Of a DNA stretch of 64,000 nt, positions 18,904 to 28,565 are shown piece after piece; position 1 is the first letter of the stretch, and every line of letters begins with the position of its first letter. The notes beneath the pieces are model-generated. The model searched no databases, was not told where the DNA came from, and worked only from the letters and a program-made list of their open reading frames with translations. Source of the DNA: Buchnera aphidicola (Cinara kochiana kochiana). GTDB lineage: Bacteria; Pseudomonadota; Gammaproteobacteria; Enterobacterales; Enterobacteriaceae. The translations under genes and the position numbers were made by a program. The DNA lies in NCBI RefSeq assembly GCF_900698905.1, contig NZ_LR217707.1:124001-188000 (forward strand), given 5' to 3'.

Positions 18904-19446
18904 TAATATCTCAATTTTAGTATGCATTATGAATTTATTATATTTGTGTTTTTATACAATAAAATGATAATAACTTCATTCAACTTATTTAATATATTTA
19001 GGTAATAATAATAATTGTATATATTATATACTGAATTAGCACAATAAATAATATTTATAGTTGATATATATAAAATGATATTTTAGTATATTATTACTAT
19101 TAATAGTGTCAAATATTAAATATTATTAATATTAACTTTTTTAAAACTCAATATTTGTATTGATATAATTTATATAGTTAATTTTTTATTAAATTGTATT
19201 TTTTTTAAACAATTTTTTTATGCAATAAATACAATTATTTATTGTTTAAAGGATAATTTAGTTATTAGAAAAATTTTAATTTATTTGTTAGCAAGGTTTA
19301 AATAAAATGTTAATAAAGTGACAAGTATTTTATTAACATAGATAATTTTTAATATATACATAAATAATATTTATATATACAATATATTTTATATATCTTT
19401 TTAAGATATATTATCATTAACAATATAATTTTTATAAGAAGGTATT
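18904..19446. other. Non-coding stretch between divergent rnt and pth
   Basis: About 540 A/T-rich bases without a credible gene. It contains a pair of overlapping inverted repeats at 19204-19250 and a good promoter candidate at 19318-19346. I see no tRNA or gene remnant. Confidence 0.6.
19318..19346 (+). promoter_or_regulatory. Putative sigma-70 promoter of pth-ychF
   Basis: GTGACA at 19318-19323 and GATAAT at 19341-19346 are separated by 17 bases, about 100 bases ahead of pth. TGACA stands out in DNA that is otherwise nearly all A/T. Confidence 0.5.
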
Positions 19447-20028
19447 TTGAGTACAATAAAAATGATTGTAGGTCTTGGTAATTCTTTACATCAATATAGT
19501 CATACTAGACATAATGTAGGACATTGGTTTGTTAATATGTTATCTGATTTTTATAAAATTTCATTTAATTTTAAAAAAAAATTTTTAGGATATGTTTCTT
19601 ATATTACAGTAGATAATAATAAAATTTATTTTTTACGACCAAATCTTTTGATGAATGTAAGTGGTCATTCTGTATATGCTTTATCATATTTTTATAAAAT
19701 TGCTTTATCAGATATTTTAATTGTACGAGATGAATTAGATTTGCTTCCAGGAGTTTTAAAAATAAAAGTGGGTGTAAATCATAATGGACATAATGGAGTT
19801 AAAAGTATTGTAAGTTGTTTCACAGATAAGAATAAGTTTATGCAATTATGTATTGGCATTGGTCGTCCTGAACAGAAAAAGTATATATCAAAATTTGTAT
19901 TGAATCCTCCTAATGCAATAGAAATGAATATGATAAAAAAAGCAATGTTTAAATTTATTTTATTGACTAAAAATAAAATTTATCATAAAAAATTTTTAGC
20001 AAATAAAATAATTACTGTAAAAATGTGA
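19447..20028 (+). CDS. pth: Peptidyl-tRNA hydrolase
   Basis: Recycles peptidyl-tRNA dropped from ribosomes. The 193-residue protein (E. coli 194) has MIVGLGNSLHQYSHTRHNVG with the substrate-binding asparagine and the catalytic histidine, LLMNVSGHSVYAL, RDELDLLPG with the catalytic aspartate, and NHNGHNGVKSI. The start is TTG at 19447 (MSTIKMIVGL): it has AGAAGG six bases upstream and matches the E. coli N-terminus, while the first ATG, five codons later, would trim the conserved first strand. ychF follows, the same pair as in E. coli. Confidence 0.95.
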   Translation: MSTIKMIVGLGNSLHQYSHTRHNVGHWFVNMLSDFYKISFNFKKKFLGYVSYITVDNNKIYFLRPNLLMNVSGHSVYALSYFYKIALSDILIVRDELDLLPGVLKIKVGVNHNGHNGVKSIVSCFTDKNKFMQLCIGIGRPEQKKYISKFVLNPPNAIEMNMIKKAMFKFILLTKNKIYHKKFLANKIITVKM

Positions 20029-20092
20029 TAATTATTTTATATTAATATCCGTATTTAAATTTTATTAATAAATTTTATAGGTATAAATTATT

Positions 20093-21181
20093 GTGGTATA
20101 TAAATTTGGTATTATTGGATTACCTAATGTAGGAAAATCAGCATTATTTAATGCGATAACAAAATTAGATATTCCTTCAAAAAATTTTCCTTTTTGTACA
20201 ATTGCACCAAATGTTGGGGTAGTATCTGTTTTTGATAGTCGATTAAAAAAAATTGCTAATTGTGTTTCAGCTATAAATACTGTATATAGTACTGTTATTT
20301 TAATTGATATTGCTGGATTGGTTCAAGGAGCTTCTACAGGAGAAGGATTGGGAAATAAATTTTTAGAAAAAATTAAAGAATGTCATGCTCTTATACAAGT
20401 TGTTCGTTTTTTTAAAAATAACGATATTATTCATGTATATGATAATGTTGATCCATCACGCGATATTGGCATTATTAATACAGAATTATTATTATCTGAT
20501 TTAGATTTGTGTGAAAAAATTATTCAACGATATATTGTTTTAATTAAAAAAAAAGATATTATTAATAATATTGTTATTAATTTAATACAGCGTTGTATAC
20601 GTGAGTTGCAATCTGGAATTTTTTTAAAAAATGTCGCATTTACAACAGAAGAATTAAAAGTATTAAAACAATATCAATTTTTAACTTTAAAACCTATGAT
20701 TTATGTTTTAAATATGATGAATGATATAGATTTAAATGTTGATATAAATAAATTTTGTAAAGATAATTGTATTGATATATCTACTACATTTCCTGTTATA
20801 TTACATAATGCAAATAAAATGATATCAAATAACATTAATGATCAATTATATAAAAAAAATAGATGTTATTCAAATAGTTTAGATAAAAATAAATTCATTA
20901 AAAAGTTATGTGATTTTTTACATTTAAAAACTTTTTTTACTGCAGGACCAAAAGAAGCAAGATCATGGATCTTTCAAGCGGAAAAAACAGCCGTTCAAGT
21001 AGCTAATTTAATTCATACTGATTTTTCTAAAGGATTTATCAGAGCTCAAATTATTTCATATAATGATCTCATAAATTATCGTAATATTAATGAAATTAAA
21101 CGATTAGGAAAAATACGTAGTGAAGGAAAGAAGTATGTTATTCAAGATGGTGATATTATAAATTTTTTATTTAATGTATAA
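20093..21181 (+). CDS. ychF: Ribosome-associated ATPase/GTPase YchF
   Basis: An Obg-family P-loop protein that binds ribosomes and hydrolyses ATP. The Walker A motif is GLPNVGKSALFNAIT, then the PFCTIAPNVGVV switch I region, DIAGLVQGASTGEGLGNKFL (switch II), a helical coiled region, and the C-terminal TGS domain with TDFSKGFIRAQIISYNDL and IQDGDIINFLFNV. The start is GTG at 20093, matching the E. coli N-terminus MGFKCGIVGLP. The 362 residues equal the usual length (363). Confidence 0.96.
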   Translation: MVYKFGIIGLPNVGKSALFNAITKLDIPSKNFPFCTIAPNVGVVSVFDSRLKKIANCVSAINTVYSTVILIDIAGLVQGASTGEGLGNKFLEKIKECHALIQVVRFFKNNDIIHVYDNVDPSRDIGIINTELLLSDLDLCEKIIQRYIVLIKKKDIINNIVINLIQRCIRELQSGIFLKNVAFTTEELKVLKQYQFLTLKPMIYVLNMMNDIDLNVDINKFCKDNCIDISTTFPVILHNANKMISNNINDQLYKKNRCYSNSLDKNKFIKKLCDFLHLKTFFTAGPKEARSWIFQAEKTAVQVANLIHTDFSKGFIRAQIISYNDLINYRNINEIKRLGKIRSEGKKYVIQDGDIINFLFNV

Positions 21182-21225
21182 ATAATATGATATATGATTA
21201 TAAATATAGTTTATATATTAATAAC

Positions 21226-21260
21226 AATTTAGAGAGGATGCAGATATACCTCTCTAAATT
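21226..21260. terminator. Bidirectional terminator between ychF and thrC
   Basis: AATTTAGAGAGG (21226-21237) and CCTCTCTAAATT (21249-21260) form a perfect 12-base stem with an 11-base loop, followed by ATTAAATTTTTT on the + strand and AACAAT/TATT on the other. It lies between convergent ychF and the thr operon. Confidence 0.75.
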
Positions 21261-21270
21261 ATTAAATTTT

Positions 21271-22563
21271 TTAAATTTGGTTCAGTAAAAAATTTTTTAA
21301 TATTAGAAAATTTGGTTTCATTGGATATGAGAGATTTTTTAAATTAACTCTTGATTGTAGAGAATCTGGTAATTTTAGTTTAATTTTTAAAATTTTTTCT
21401 ACTGTATCTTGAAATTTAGATGGATGGGCTGTTCCTAAAAATAATCCAAAGTCTGTTTTTTTTATATTACTTTTTAACGCTTTGTATGCTATAGCCGCAT
21501 GTGGTTCTGATATATACCCGATTTTATGTAATTCTTGAAGTGTTTTTTTAGTATCATGATCAGATATACTTTTAGATTTTAAATTTTGTAAATTCCATTT
21601 TTTTCTTTTAAATAATTCTTCTACTCTTGGCCAGTTGTTAGGTTGACTAATATCCATAGCATTTGAAATAGTAGATATAGTATTATGTGGATTCCAAATT
21701 CCATTTTTTAAAAATCGCGGTACTGTATCGTTTGAATTAGTAGCTGCAATAAAAGATTTGATAGGTAATCCTAATGATTTTGCAATTAATCCTGCAGTTA
21801 AATTTCCAAAATTACCACAAGGTATTGATATAACGATATCATTATGATATTTTGCAGGTATTAATGCAAATGCTTCAAAATAATAACAAATTTGGGCTAA
21901 TAATCGACTAATATTAATGGAATTAGCAGAATTTAAACCAATTTTATTTTTTAATTTATTATCATTAAAAGATTTTTTAACTAAATATTGGCAATCATCA
22001 AAACTTCCGTCAATTGCGATAGTATGTATATTTTTTCCTAAAGTACAAAATAATTTTTCTTGTAATGCGCTAATTCTCCCTTTGGGATATAAAATAACAA
22101 CGCGAATATTATGCATACGATAAAAAGCATGGGCAACAGCAGCACCAGTATCACCTGACGTAGCTGTTAATATTGTCATAGTAGAATTTTCATTTTTCCA
22201 GTAAGAAAGCATAGTAGCCATAAATCTTGCTCCGAAATCTTTAAATGCTAATGTTGGTCCATGAAATAATTCTAAACATGATATATTTTCAGTAACTGGA
22301 GTTATAATTGGTGGGGTAAATGAAAACGCAGATTTAATTTGGTTTTTTAGATCATTTAATGATATTTCGTCAGATATAAAATGTGAAAGTATATAAGCGC
22401 TACGAGTAATAAAATCCATATCTATTAATTTTTTTAAGTCGTGGTAATTAAATTTTGGTAAATATTTTGGAAAAAATAATCCTTGCTTTTTTCCCAAACC
22501 ATTTTGAATGGCGTTTAAAAAGTTTACTTCTTCGTTATGATCTTTTAAATTGTATAATTTCAT
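21271..22563 (-). CDS. thrC: Threonine synthase
   Basis: PLP enzyme that makes threonine from O-phosphohomoserine, the last step of the pathway. The 430 residues (E. coli 428) carry the PLP lysine in LAFKDFGARFMATML near residue 107, TATSGDTGAAVAHAF, the phosphate-binding PCGNFGNLTAG, and LGTAHPSKF near the C-terminus. It is the third gene of a thrA-thrB-thrC operon, its start lying two bases after the thrB stop, so coupling is likely. The operon ends at a strong hairpin. Confidence 0.98.
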   Translation of the reverse strand: MKLYNLKDHNEEVNFLNAIQNGLGKKQGLFFPKYLPKFNYHDLKKLIDMDFITRSAYILSHFISDEISLNDLKNQIKSAFSFTPPIITPVTENISCLELFHGPTLAFKDFGARFMATMLSYWKNENSTMTILTATSGDTGAAVAHAFYRMHNIRVVILYPKGRISALQEKLFCTLGKNIHTIAIDGSFDDCQYLVKKSFNDNKLKNKIGLNSANSINISRLLAQICYYFEAFALIPAKYHNDIVISIPCGNFGNLTAGLIAKSLGLPIKSFIAATNSNDTVPRFLKNGIWNPHNTISTISNAMDISQPNNWPRVEELFKRKKWNLQNLKSKSISDHDTKKTLQELHKIGYISEPHAAIAYKALKSNIKKTDFGLFLGTAHPSKFQDTVEKILKIKLKLPDSLQSRVNLKNLSYPMKPNFLILKNFLLNQI

Positions 22564-22565
22564 AA

Positions 22566-23498
22566 TTATATCCTGATTTTTCTAGCACCTAATGGATCAA
22601 TTTTACAAATATGAACAAATCCTTGATTATTTTTAATATAATTTTTTTCTAGCCATTTTTTCACTTTATTTGCAACAGAAATATTCAAGCATATTGAAAA
22701 TAATGTAGGACCGGAACCTGAAATATTACATGTTAACGCTCCTAATTGAGTTATAGAATTTTTTATATATAAAAATTTTTTTATTAATGATATTCGATAT
22801 GGTTCTGCGATAGTATCTTTCATGAATCGGATAGCTAATTCAGATTGTTTTGTATATAATGCATGTACAAAAGTTGATAAATTGCGACTATTTTGAATGC
22901 ATATCTCTTTACTATAATGTAACGGTAGAATATTTCTTGCAGAAGAAGTAGATACTGTAATTCCGGGCCATGCAATAATCCATAACCAATTTTTAAATAT
23001 AGGAAGTGTTTGTGTAGGACGATGGATATCGTCGGTAATTAATTGTAATCCTCCTAAGTAGCACGGAGCTACATTATCATAATGAATACCTCCTGAAATG
23101 CTACCTTCTAATGTACCCATTAATTTTATTAGTTCTATTTTTGTAAGTTTAGTGTTGTAAAATTTATTAAATGCCAATACGCTAGCAACAATAGATGATG
23201 CACTGGATCCTAATCCAGATCCAATAGGCATATTTTTTTCTAATGTAATTGATATTGGTTTTATTTTGTTGATTTTTTTATTAAACCAATTCCATGCTTT
23301 CCAGGTGATATTCTTTTTTATATCCTTAGGTAAATGAGTAGAGAAATTTCCAAAACAGTTTAGCTGAAAGGTTTTTGATGACTTTATTGACACGCAATCA
23401 CCTAATAAAGCGCCATCTATTGGCGTAATAGCTGCTCCTAAAATATCAAAACCCACACCAACATTTCCGATGGAAGCAGGAGCATAAATTTTTATCAT
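22566..23498 (-). CDS. thrB: Homoserine kinase
   Basis: Phosphorylates homoserine with ATP. GHMP-kinase family: the ATP loop [19 protein letters not shown] lies near residue 92, [16 protein letters not shown] at the N-terminus, and [12 protein letters not shown] near the C-terminus is motif 3. The 310 residues equal the E. coli length. It lies between thrA (18-base gap) and thrC (2-base gap). Confidence 0.97.
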   Translation of the reverse strand: MIKIYAPASIGNVGVGFDILGAAITPIDGALLGDCVSIKSSKTFQLNCFGNFSTHLPKDIKKNITWKAWNWFNKKINKIKPISITLEKNMPIGSGLGSSASSIVASVLAFNKFYNTKLTKIELIKLMGTLEGSISGGIHYDNVAPCYLGGLQLITDDIHRPTQTLPIFKNWLWIIAWPGITVSTSSARNILPLHYSKEICIQNSRNLSTFVHALYTKQSELAIRFMKDTIAEPYRISLIKKFLYIKNSITQLGALTCNISGSGPTLFSICLNISVANKVKKWLEKNYIKNNQGFVHICKIDPLGARKIRI

Positions 23499-23516
23499 TT
23501 TTTTAAACTCATAATA

Positions 23517-25970
23517 TTATAGTATAATACGTAATAAATCAGAAAAAATACCTGATGCTGTTACTTTATTTCCAGCTCCGTAACCACGTATTATTAAAGG
23601 AATTGGTTGATAATATTTTGTATAAAATACAAATATATTTTCTCCATCTTTAATATGGTACAATGGATTTTTATTACTGACTGATTTTATTTTTACACTA
23701 CATAATCCATTATTTTTGATGGTACCTACAAATCGTAATACTTTATTTTTTTTTTCTGCGTGATTAAATTTTTGAATAAATTGATTATTTAATTTTTTTA
23801 GTTTGGATAAAAATTTTTTTTTGTTATTAATAGTTTCAAAAGATTTTGGTAGGATCTTTTCAATAGTAATATCCGATAGTTCTGTTGAATATCCGAATTC
23901 TCTCGCTAAAATTAATAATTTTCTTGCTACATCTATTCCGGAAAGATCATCTTTTGGGTTAGGTTCAGTAAATCCTAATTTTTGTGCTTTTTTAGTTGCT
24001 TCTGATATGGTTGTACCGTTATCTAATTGTCCAAATATATATGACATAGAACCTGATAGAATACCCTGAAATTTAATTAAATGATCACCAGATGTTATTA
24101 GATTTGTTAAATTATTAATAATTGGTAATCCAGCTCCAACATGTGTTTCATAAAAAAATTTTTTATTATATTTATTAGCTGTTTTACGAATAGATAAATA
24201 ATTAGATAATAATGATGAATTAGATTTTTTATTAGCGCTAATAATATTAAAACCAGATTTTAAAATTGTATTATACGTTTTTGCTATGTATTGACTAGCT
24301 GTACAATCTATTAATATTGGATATAAATATCCATATTTTTTTGCTAATAATAAAATTTTTTCTAAATTAAAAATTTTATTAGAAATAATAAAGTTATTGT
24401 TCCATTTATCTAAATTGATATTTTTTTTGTTTACAATATATTTTTTTGAATTAGCGATTATATTAACGTTTAATTGAATAAATTTTTTTTTTAATTTTTT
24501 TTGTTGTTTTGAAATTATTTTTAATAATTCTAATCCCACTCCGCCAATACCAATCAAAAAAATATTTATGGGTATAATTTTGTTAATTATAAAATCATGA
24601 ATATTTTTTATTATATTGATGGTATTTGTAGAATCTAATACTATCGATAATGATATATTGGATATATTATATGATATTTCAAGTATTTTATTGTTAAATT
24701 TTTCAAGAGATAAGCAAATTTTTTTTATAATATTAATGTTGTGTTTTTTTATATTACTGCCGATTATAGAGATAATATTTAGATGTTTAATTTGAAGAAT
24801 TGGTTCTAATAATTTTTTTTGTATTTCTATACTAAGTATTTTTTCTAGTTCTTTTTTAATATTTAATGAGTGATGTTCTTGTATATAAAAACTAATAGTA
24901 TTAATCGATAAAGATTGGTTTAATAAATATATGGAAATATTATTATTGTGTATATAGTTAAATATTTTATGTGAAATATTTTGTATATTAAAATTTTTAG
25001 TACTATATATTTTTATTAAAATAATATTATTTAAATGTGTAATTCCTTTAATGATATCAAAATTATCTTTATTTTTTTTATTTATTAATGTTCCTGGATG
25101 ATTAGAATTATTAGTATTTTTTATGATACACGGAATATTATGGTGTTGTAATGGTTTTATTGAAGCTGGGTGAATTACTTTAGCGCCGAAATAAGCTAAT
25201 TCTAGTGCTTCTTGATACGTAATTTCTGATAATAATTGCGCGGTTGTTATGATGTTAGGATCACAAGTATATATTCCATTTACATCTGTCCAAATTTCAC
25301 ATGTATGAGAATTAGTGCATATAGACAATATAGTAGCTGAATAATCTGATCCATTTCTTCCTAATACAACTAGTTCATTAGATTTATTTCCAGCAATAAA
25401 ACCGGGCATAAGAATAATATTTTTTTTACAAATATTTAATTGTTGAAAACGTTTTTTAGATTCATTTATATCAACAATAGCGTTAATATAATTAGAATTA
25501 GCTAATATTAATGTAACTGGATTTAATATAGTAATATTATATCCTAATACTATTAGAAGTTCAGCCATGATATTAACGGATAGGATTTCTCCCATACAGA
25601 TTATTTTAGCGTAAATTTTATCCGGACAGTTATTTAAAAATTGTATTTTATATAATAAATCGTGTAATTGTTTACACTGTATTATTATTTTTTCTTTTAT
25701 TTTATTAGCAGAATATTTATTATTTATGATATATAAATTTTCTATTAATTTTAAAAAAAAATTTTTAATAGTAGTTAAAGTTTTAACTGGAACTGTATGT
25801 TGAAAGATACATTTTTTAATAATTTTTTCTAATTGGTTAGTTATATTGGCTGGAGCAGATAGTACAACAGCTATTTGATCATTTTTTACTTGATTAATAA
25901 TAATTGAAGATACTTGTATAAATTTTTTTGCGTTTGCAAGTGATGTACCTCCAAATTTTAACGTTTTCAT
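23517..25970 (-). CDS. thrA: Bifunctional aspartokinase I / homoserine dehydrogenase I
   Basis: Catalyses the first and third steps from aspartate to threonine. The aspartokinase domain starts MKTLKFGGTSLANAKKF, with GRNGSDYSATIL and WTDVNGIYTCDPN. A central ACT regulatory region, strongly AT-drifted, spans about residues 310-460. The homoserine dehydrogenase domain starts at FLIGIGGVGLELL near residue 468, with ETHVGAGLPIINNL, GILSGSMSYIFGQL and DDLSGIDVARKLLILARE. Length is 817 (E. coli 820). No threonine/isoleucine-rich leader peptide is seen ahead of it, so control by attenuation appears lost. The conserved ends and motifs suggest both activities remain; feedback inhibition cannot be judged. 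Confidence 0.97.
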   Translation of the reverse strand: MKTLKFGGTSLANAKKFIQVSSIIINQVKNDQIAVVLSAPANITNQLEKIIKKCIFQHTVPVKTLTTIKNFFLKLIENLYIINNKYSANKIKEKIIIQCKQLHDLLYKIQFLNNCPDKIYAKIICMGEILSVNIMAELLIVLGYNITILNPVTLILANSNYINAIVDINESKKRFQQLNICKKNIILMPGFIAGNKSNELVVLGRNGSDYSATILSICTNSHTCEIWTDVNGIYTCDPNIITTAQLLSEITYQEALELAYFGAKVIHPASIKPLQHHNIPCIIKNTNNSNHPGTLINKKNKDNFDIIKGITHLNNIILIKIYSTKNFNIQNISHKIFNYIHNNNISIYLLNQSLSINTISFYIQEHHSLNIKKELEKILSIEIQKKLLEPILQIKHLNIISIIGSNIKKHNINIIKKICLSLEKFNNKILEISYNISNISLSIVLDSTNTINIIKNIHDFIINKIIPINIFLIGIGGVGLELLKIISKQQKKLKKKFIQLNVNIIANSKKYIVNKKNINLDKWNNNFIISNKIFNLEKILLLAKKYGYLYPILIDCTASQYIAKTYNTILKSGFNIISANKKSNSSLLSNYLSIRKTANKYNKKFFYETHVGAGLPIINNLTNLITSGDHLIKFQGILSGSMSYIFGQLDNGTTISEATKKAQKLGFTEPNPKDDLSGIDVARKLLILAREFGYSTELSDITIEKILPKSFETINNKKKFLSKLKKLNNQFIQKFNHAEKKNKVLRFVGTIKNNGLCSVKIKSVSNKNPLYHIKDGENIFVFYTKYYQPIPLIIRGYGAGNKVTASGIFSDLLRIIL

Positions 25971-26461
25971 AAATATAATCTCGTGTAAAAATCATTATTT
26001 TAGATTTAATTTATCAGTAATGGTATTTTTTACTATATGTAAATTATTATAATGGCAAATATTTTTATAATATTAATTGTATTTGATTGTATTATTTGAA
26101 TGATATGAAAAATGTTTAAAATATAATATTTTATTTATATAAATAATATTTTTATTAAAAATAAAATATATTATGAGGACAATTAATAAATTGTAACATA
26201 TTTTTTATTTTTTTTCTTTTTTAAAATTAATTTATTATGAAATTATAAAGATAAAATAATATTTTATATTGAATATTTGGAATATTTTTTTAAATATTAG
26301 TTAAATTTAAAAATATTATTTCTGATAAGATAATATAGTATAGGTAATTTATTATTACTAATATATTTGATATACATCAATATGTATATTTAAATAATAA
26401 ATATTGATATTTTATGATTTTATAAAAATTATTTGATAGTGTATATCATTAAATATTTAAT
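25971..26461. other. Non-coding stretch upstream of thrA, after pcnB
   Basis: About 490 A/T-rich bases. On the - strand this is where the thr promoter and leader would lie. The longest small frame there (near 26197-26155) is a 13-codon one without threonine or isoleucine runs, and no terminator/antiterminator pair is evident. Confidence 0.6.
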
Positions 26462-27688
26462 TTATATTTTTTTTAAAAAAAATATTTTTTTATTCCAAAA
26501 AAATAAAATTTTTTTTAATTCATTTTGGTTTTCTGCTCTGGAACGTAATGAGATAAGCTCTAAAGCTTGAAAAAAAATATTATTTTGAATAATTTTTTTA
26601 TTTTCACAGTTTTTTTTAGTTTCTATATCTTTTTGTAAATTCCATATTTTTTCAATATTTAATAAAATGTTTTTAGGTATTCCCAATAAAATTGAATATT
26701 TTTTTAAAATATAATGAACAGACATAGAATATGCTTTTAAATATTTTAATTTGTTACGAGTTAATAATTTTTTTATTTTTTCTATTAATGGATACCATAA
26801 TAGTGATGCAAATAAAAATTCAGGACATCGTAGTTTTTTTTTAGTAGTAGGGAAATCTACTTTTTTAAAACAATAAATAATAATATTTTTAAAAAAAATA
26901 GTATTTTTTTTACTAAATTTATTTAATAAAAATGGTAATAAAGAATATACTAAAGAATATTTTCTTAATCGTATGTAAGTTAAATAACCGTATCCAAAGC
27001 AAAATAATTTTATAGATTCAGTAAATAGTCGGGCTGGCGGAATATTAGTTAGTAATTTTGATAATTTGTTAATAGGCGCTTCGGTTTTTTTATCTATATA
27101 CATATTTAGTCGTACTGAAAATCGAACAACTCGTAACATACGCACAGGATCTTCTCGATATCGAGTTTCAGCATCACCGATTAATCTGATGATTTTTTGT
27201 TTGATATCTTTAATACCTCCTATATAGTCTCGAATTCCTGAATCTTTGATGCTATAATATAGAGCATTAATTGTTAAATCACGTCTATAAGCGTCTTCTT
27301 CAACTTTTCCAAAATTATTATCGCATAATAACATTCCGTTATTTGATTTTTTTATATTAGGAGAATACAGTTTATGATTTTTAGCAGTATTATTTTTTGC
27401 TCGAAATGTTGATACTTCGATAATTTCGTTTTTAAAGATTAAGTGTGCGATAATAAAACGTCGTCCTATTAATCTACAATTTTTAAATAGTTTTCTAATT
27501 TCATTTGGTTTTGCATTAGTAGCGATGTCAAAATCTTTTGGTTTTTTACTTAATAATAAATCCCTAACTCCGCCACCTACGAGGTAGGCCTCATAACCTG
27601 ATTTATTTAATCTATATAATACTTTCATAGAATTTTTGCTGATTTTTCTTTGAGAAATATTATGATTTTTTTTTATAATTAGATTCAT
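26462..27688 (-). CDS. pcnB: Poly(A) polymerase I
   Basis: Adds 3' poly(A) tails to RNA and so marks it for decay. Class II nucleotidyltransferase: GYEAYLVGGGVRDLLLSKK is followed by KPKDFDIATNA with the two catalytic aspartates, then NCRLIGRRFIIAHL, EVSTFRA, RRDLTINALYY, and DPVRMLRVVRFSVRL for the RNA-binding neck. The 408 residues lack most of the basic C-terminal extension of the E. coli enzyme (about 450-465). It could be mistaken for a tRNA CCA-adding enzyme, but RRDLTINAL together with NCRLIGRRF favours PcnB. The unencoded CCA of ssrA means a separate CCA enzyme must exist elsewhere. Confidence 0.93.
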   Translation of the reverse strand: MNLIIKKNHNISQRKISKNSMKVLYRLNKSGYEAYLVGGGVRDLLLSKKPKDFDIATNAKPNEIRKLFKNCRLIGRRFIIAHLIFKNEIIEVSTFRAKNNTAKNHKLYSPNIKKSNNGMLLCDNNFGKVEEDAYRRDLTINALYYSIKDSGIRDYIGGIKDIKQKIIRLIGDAETRYREDPVRMLRVVRFSVRLNMYIDKKTEAPINKLSKLLTNIPPARLFTESIKLFCFGYGYLTYIRLRKYSLVYSLLPFLLNKFSKKNTIFFKNIIIYCFKKVDFPTTKKKLRCPEFLFASLLWYPLIEKIKKLLTRNKLKYLKAYSMSVHYILKKYSILLGIPKNILLNIEKIWNLQKDIETKKNCENKKIIQNNIFFQALELISLRSRAENQNELKKILFFWNKKIFFLKKI

Positions 27689-28565
27689 ATAGTAATATCG
27701 ACGCTATTTTTATATTTATATATAGTTTTTTTGAAATTAGTAGTTTTGTATTACATAAAAATTTATGGTATTTTGATAGATTTTATATCTTTATTAATTA
27801 TGAATATTAAATGTATAATTTTTATAAAATTATATATTTAGTTTATCTGTTAATATATTAAATATTAGTTAAATATATTAATGAATATTATATTCATGAT
27901 TAATATTATACTAATATATAGCATGGTGATATAGATAAATTTAATATTTTATTCGTTTAATTAAATATTATCTTAATTATATTTTTATTAAAATAATTCT
28001 ATTATTAACGTAATAAATAAATTTTATATATTTAAAATATAAAATATTTTTAAATATTATTGTTAAATTTTTAATAAATAATTTTATTTATTTTTTAACT
28101 TTTTAAGAATAGATTATTGTTGTATAAGTAATTATTTTCTATATTATATTTTGACAATATTATTTATAATGATTATTAAATATATTTACAATTTAATTGT
28201 AGTATTTTATTGTTTATAACAATTGAATTTTTTAAAAAACTATAAAAATTTTGTTTTAAATAAAAATTGTTAAATGAAAATATTTATTTTATTTTTATAA
28301 ATTAAAAATAATAAAAATTATTAGTATATAATTTAATATAAATAAAATTTTTTATTTAAAGTATAAATATATTTTTATATATATATTTTATATATTTTAT
28401 ATTTATTTATATAGAAAATGACATAGATGAGTATATTATGTCAAGTGACATTATAGATATATAAATTTATTTATATAAACAGTCATTATTTTTAATAAAA
28501 TATATTATATTAAAAATTATTTCAGATATTATCGATGATTTCAAATTAATAATTAGGAATAATAC
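27689..28565. other. Longest gene-free stretch, between divergent pcnB and truA
   Basis: About 880 bases, close to 90 % A/T, with no reading frame resembling a protein and no tRNA-like arm. In E. coli the pcnB neighbourhood carries dksA and gluQ; no remnant is recognisable. One small island with some G/C at 28418-28451 holds three TGACAT-type elements. The sequence otherwise looks like an erased gene region. Confidence 0.6.

Noticed and set aside
26155-26197. 13-codon frame before thrA as a thr leader peptide
   Set aside because: It contains no threonine and only scattered isoleucine codons, and no attenuator hairpin follows.
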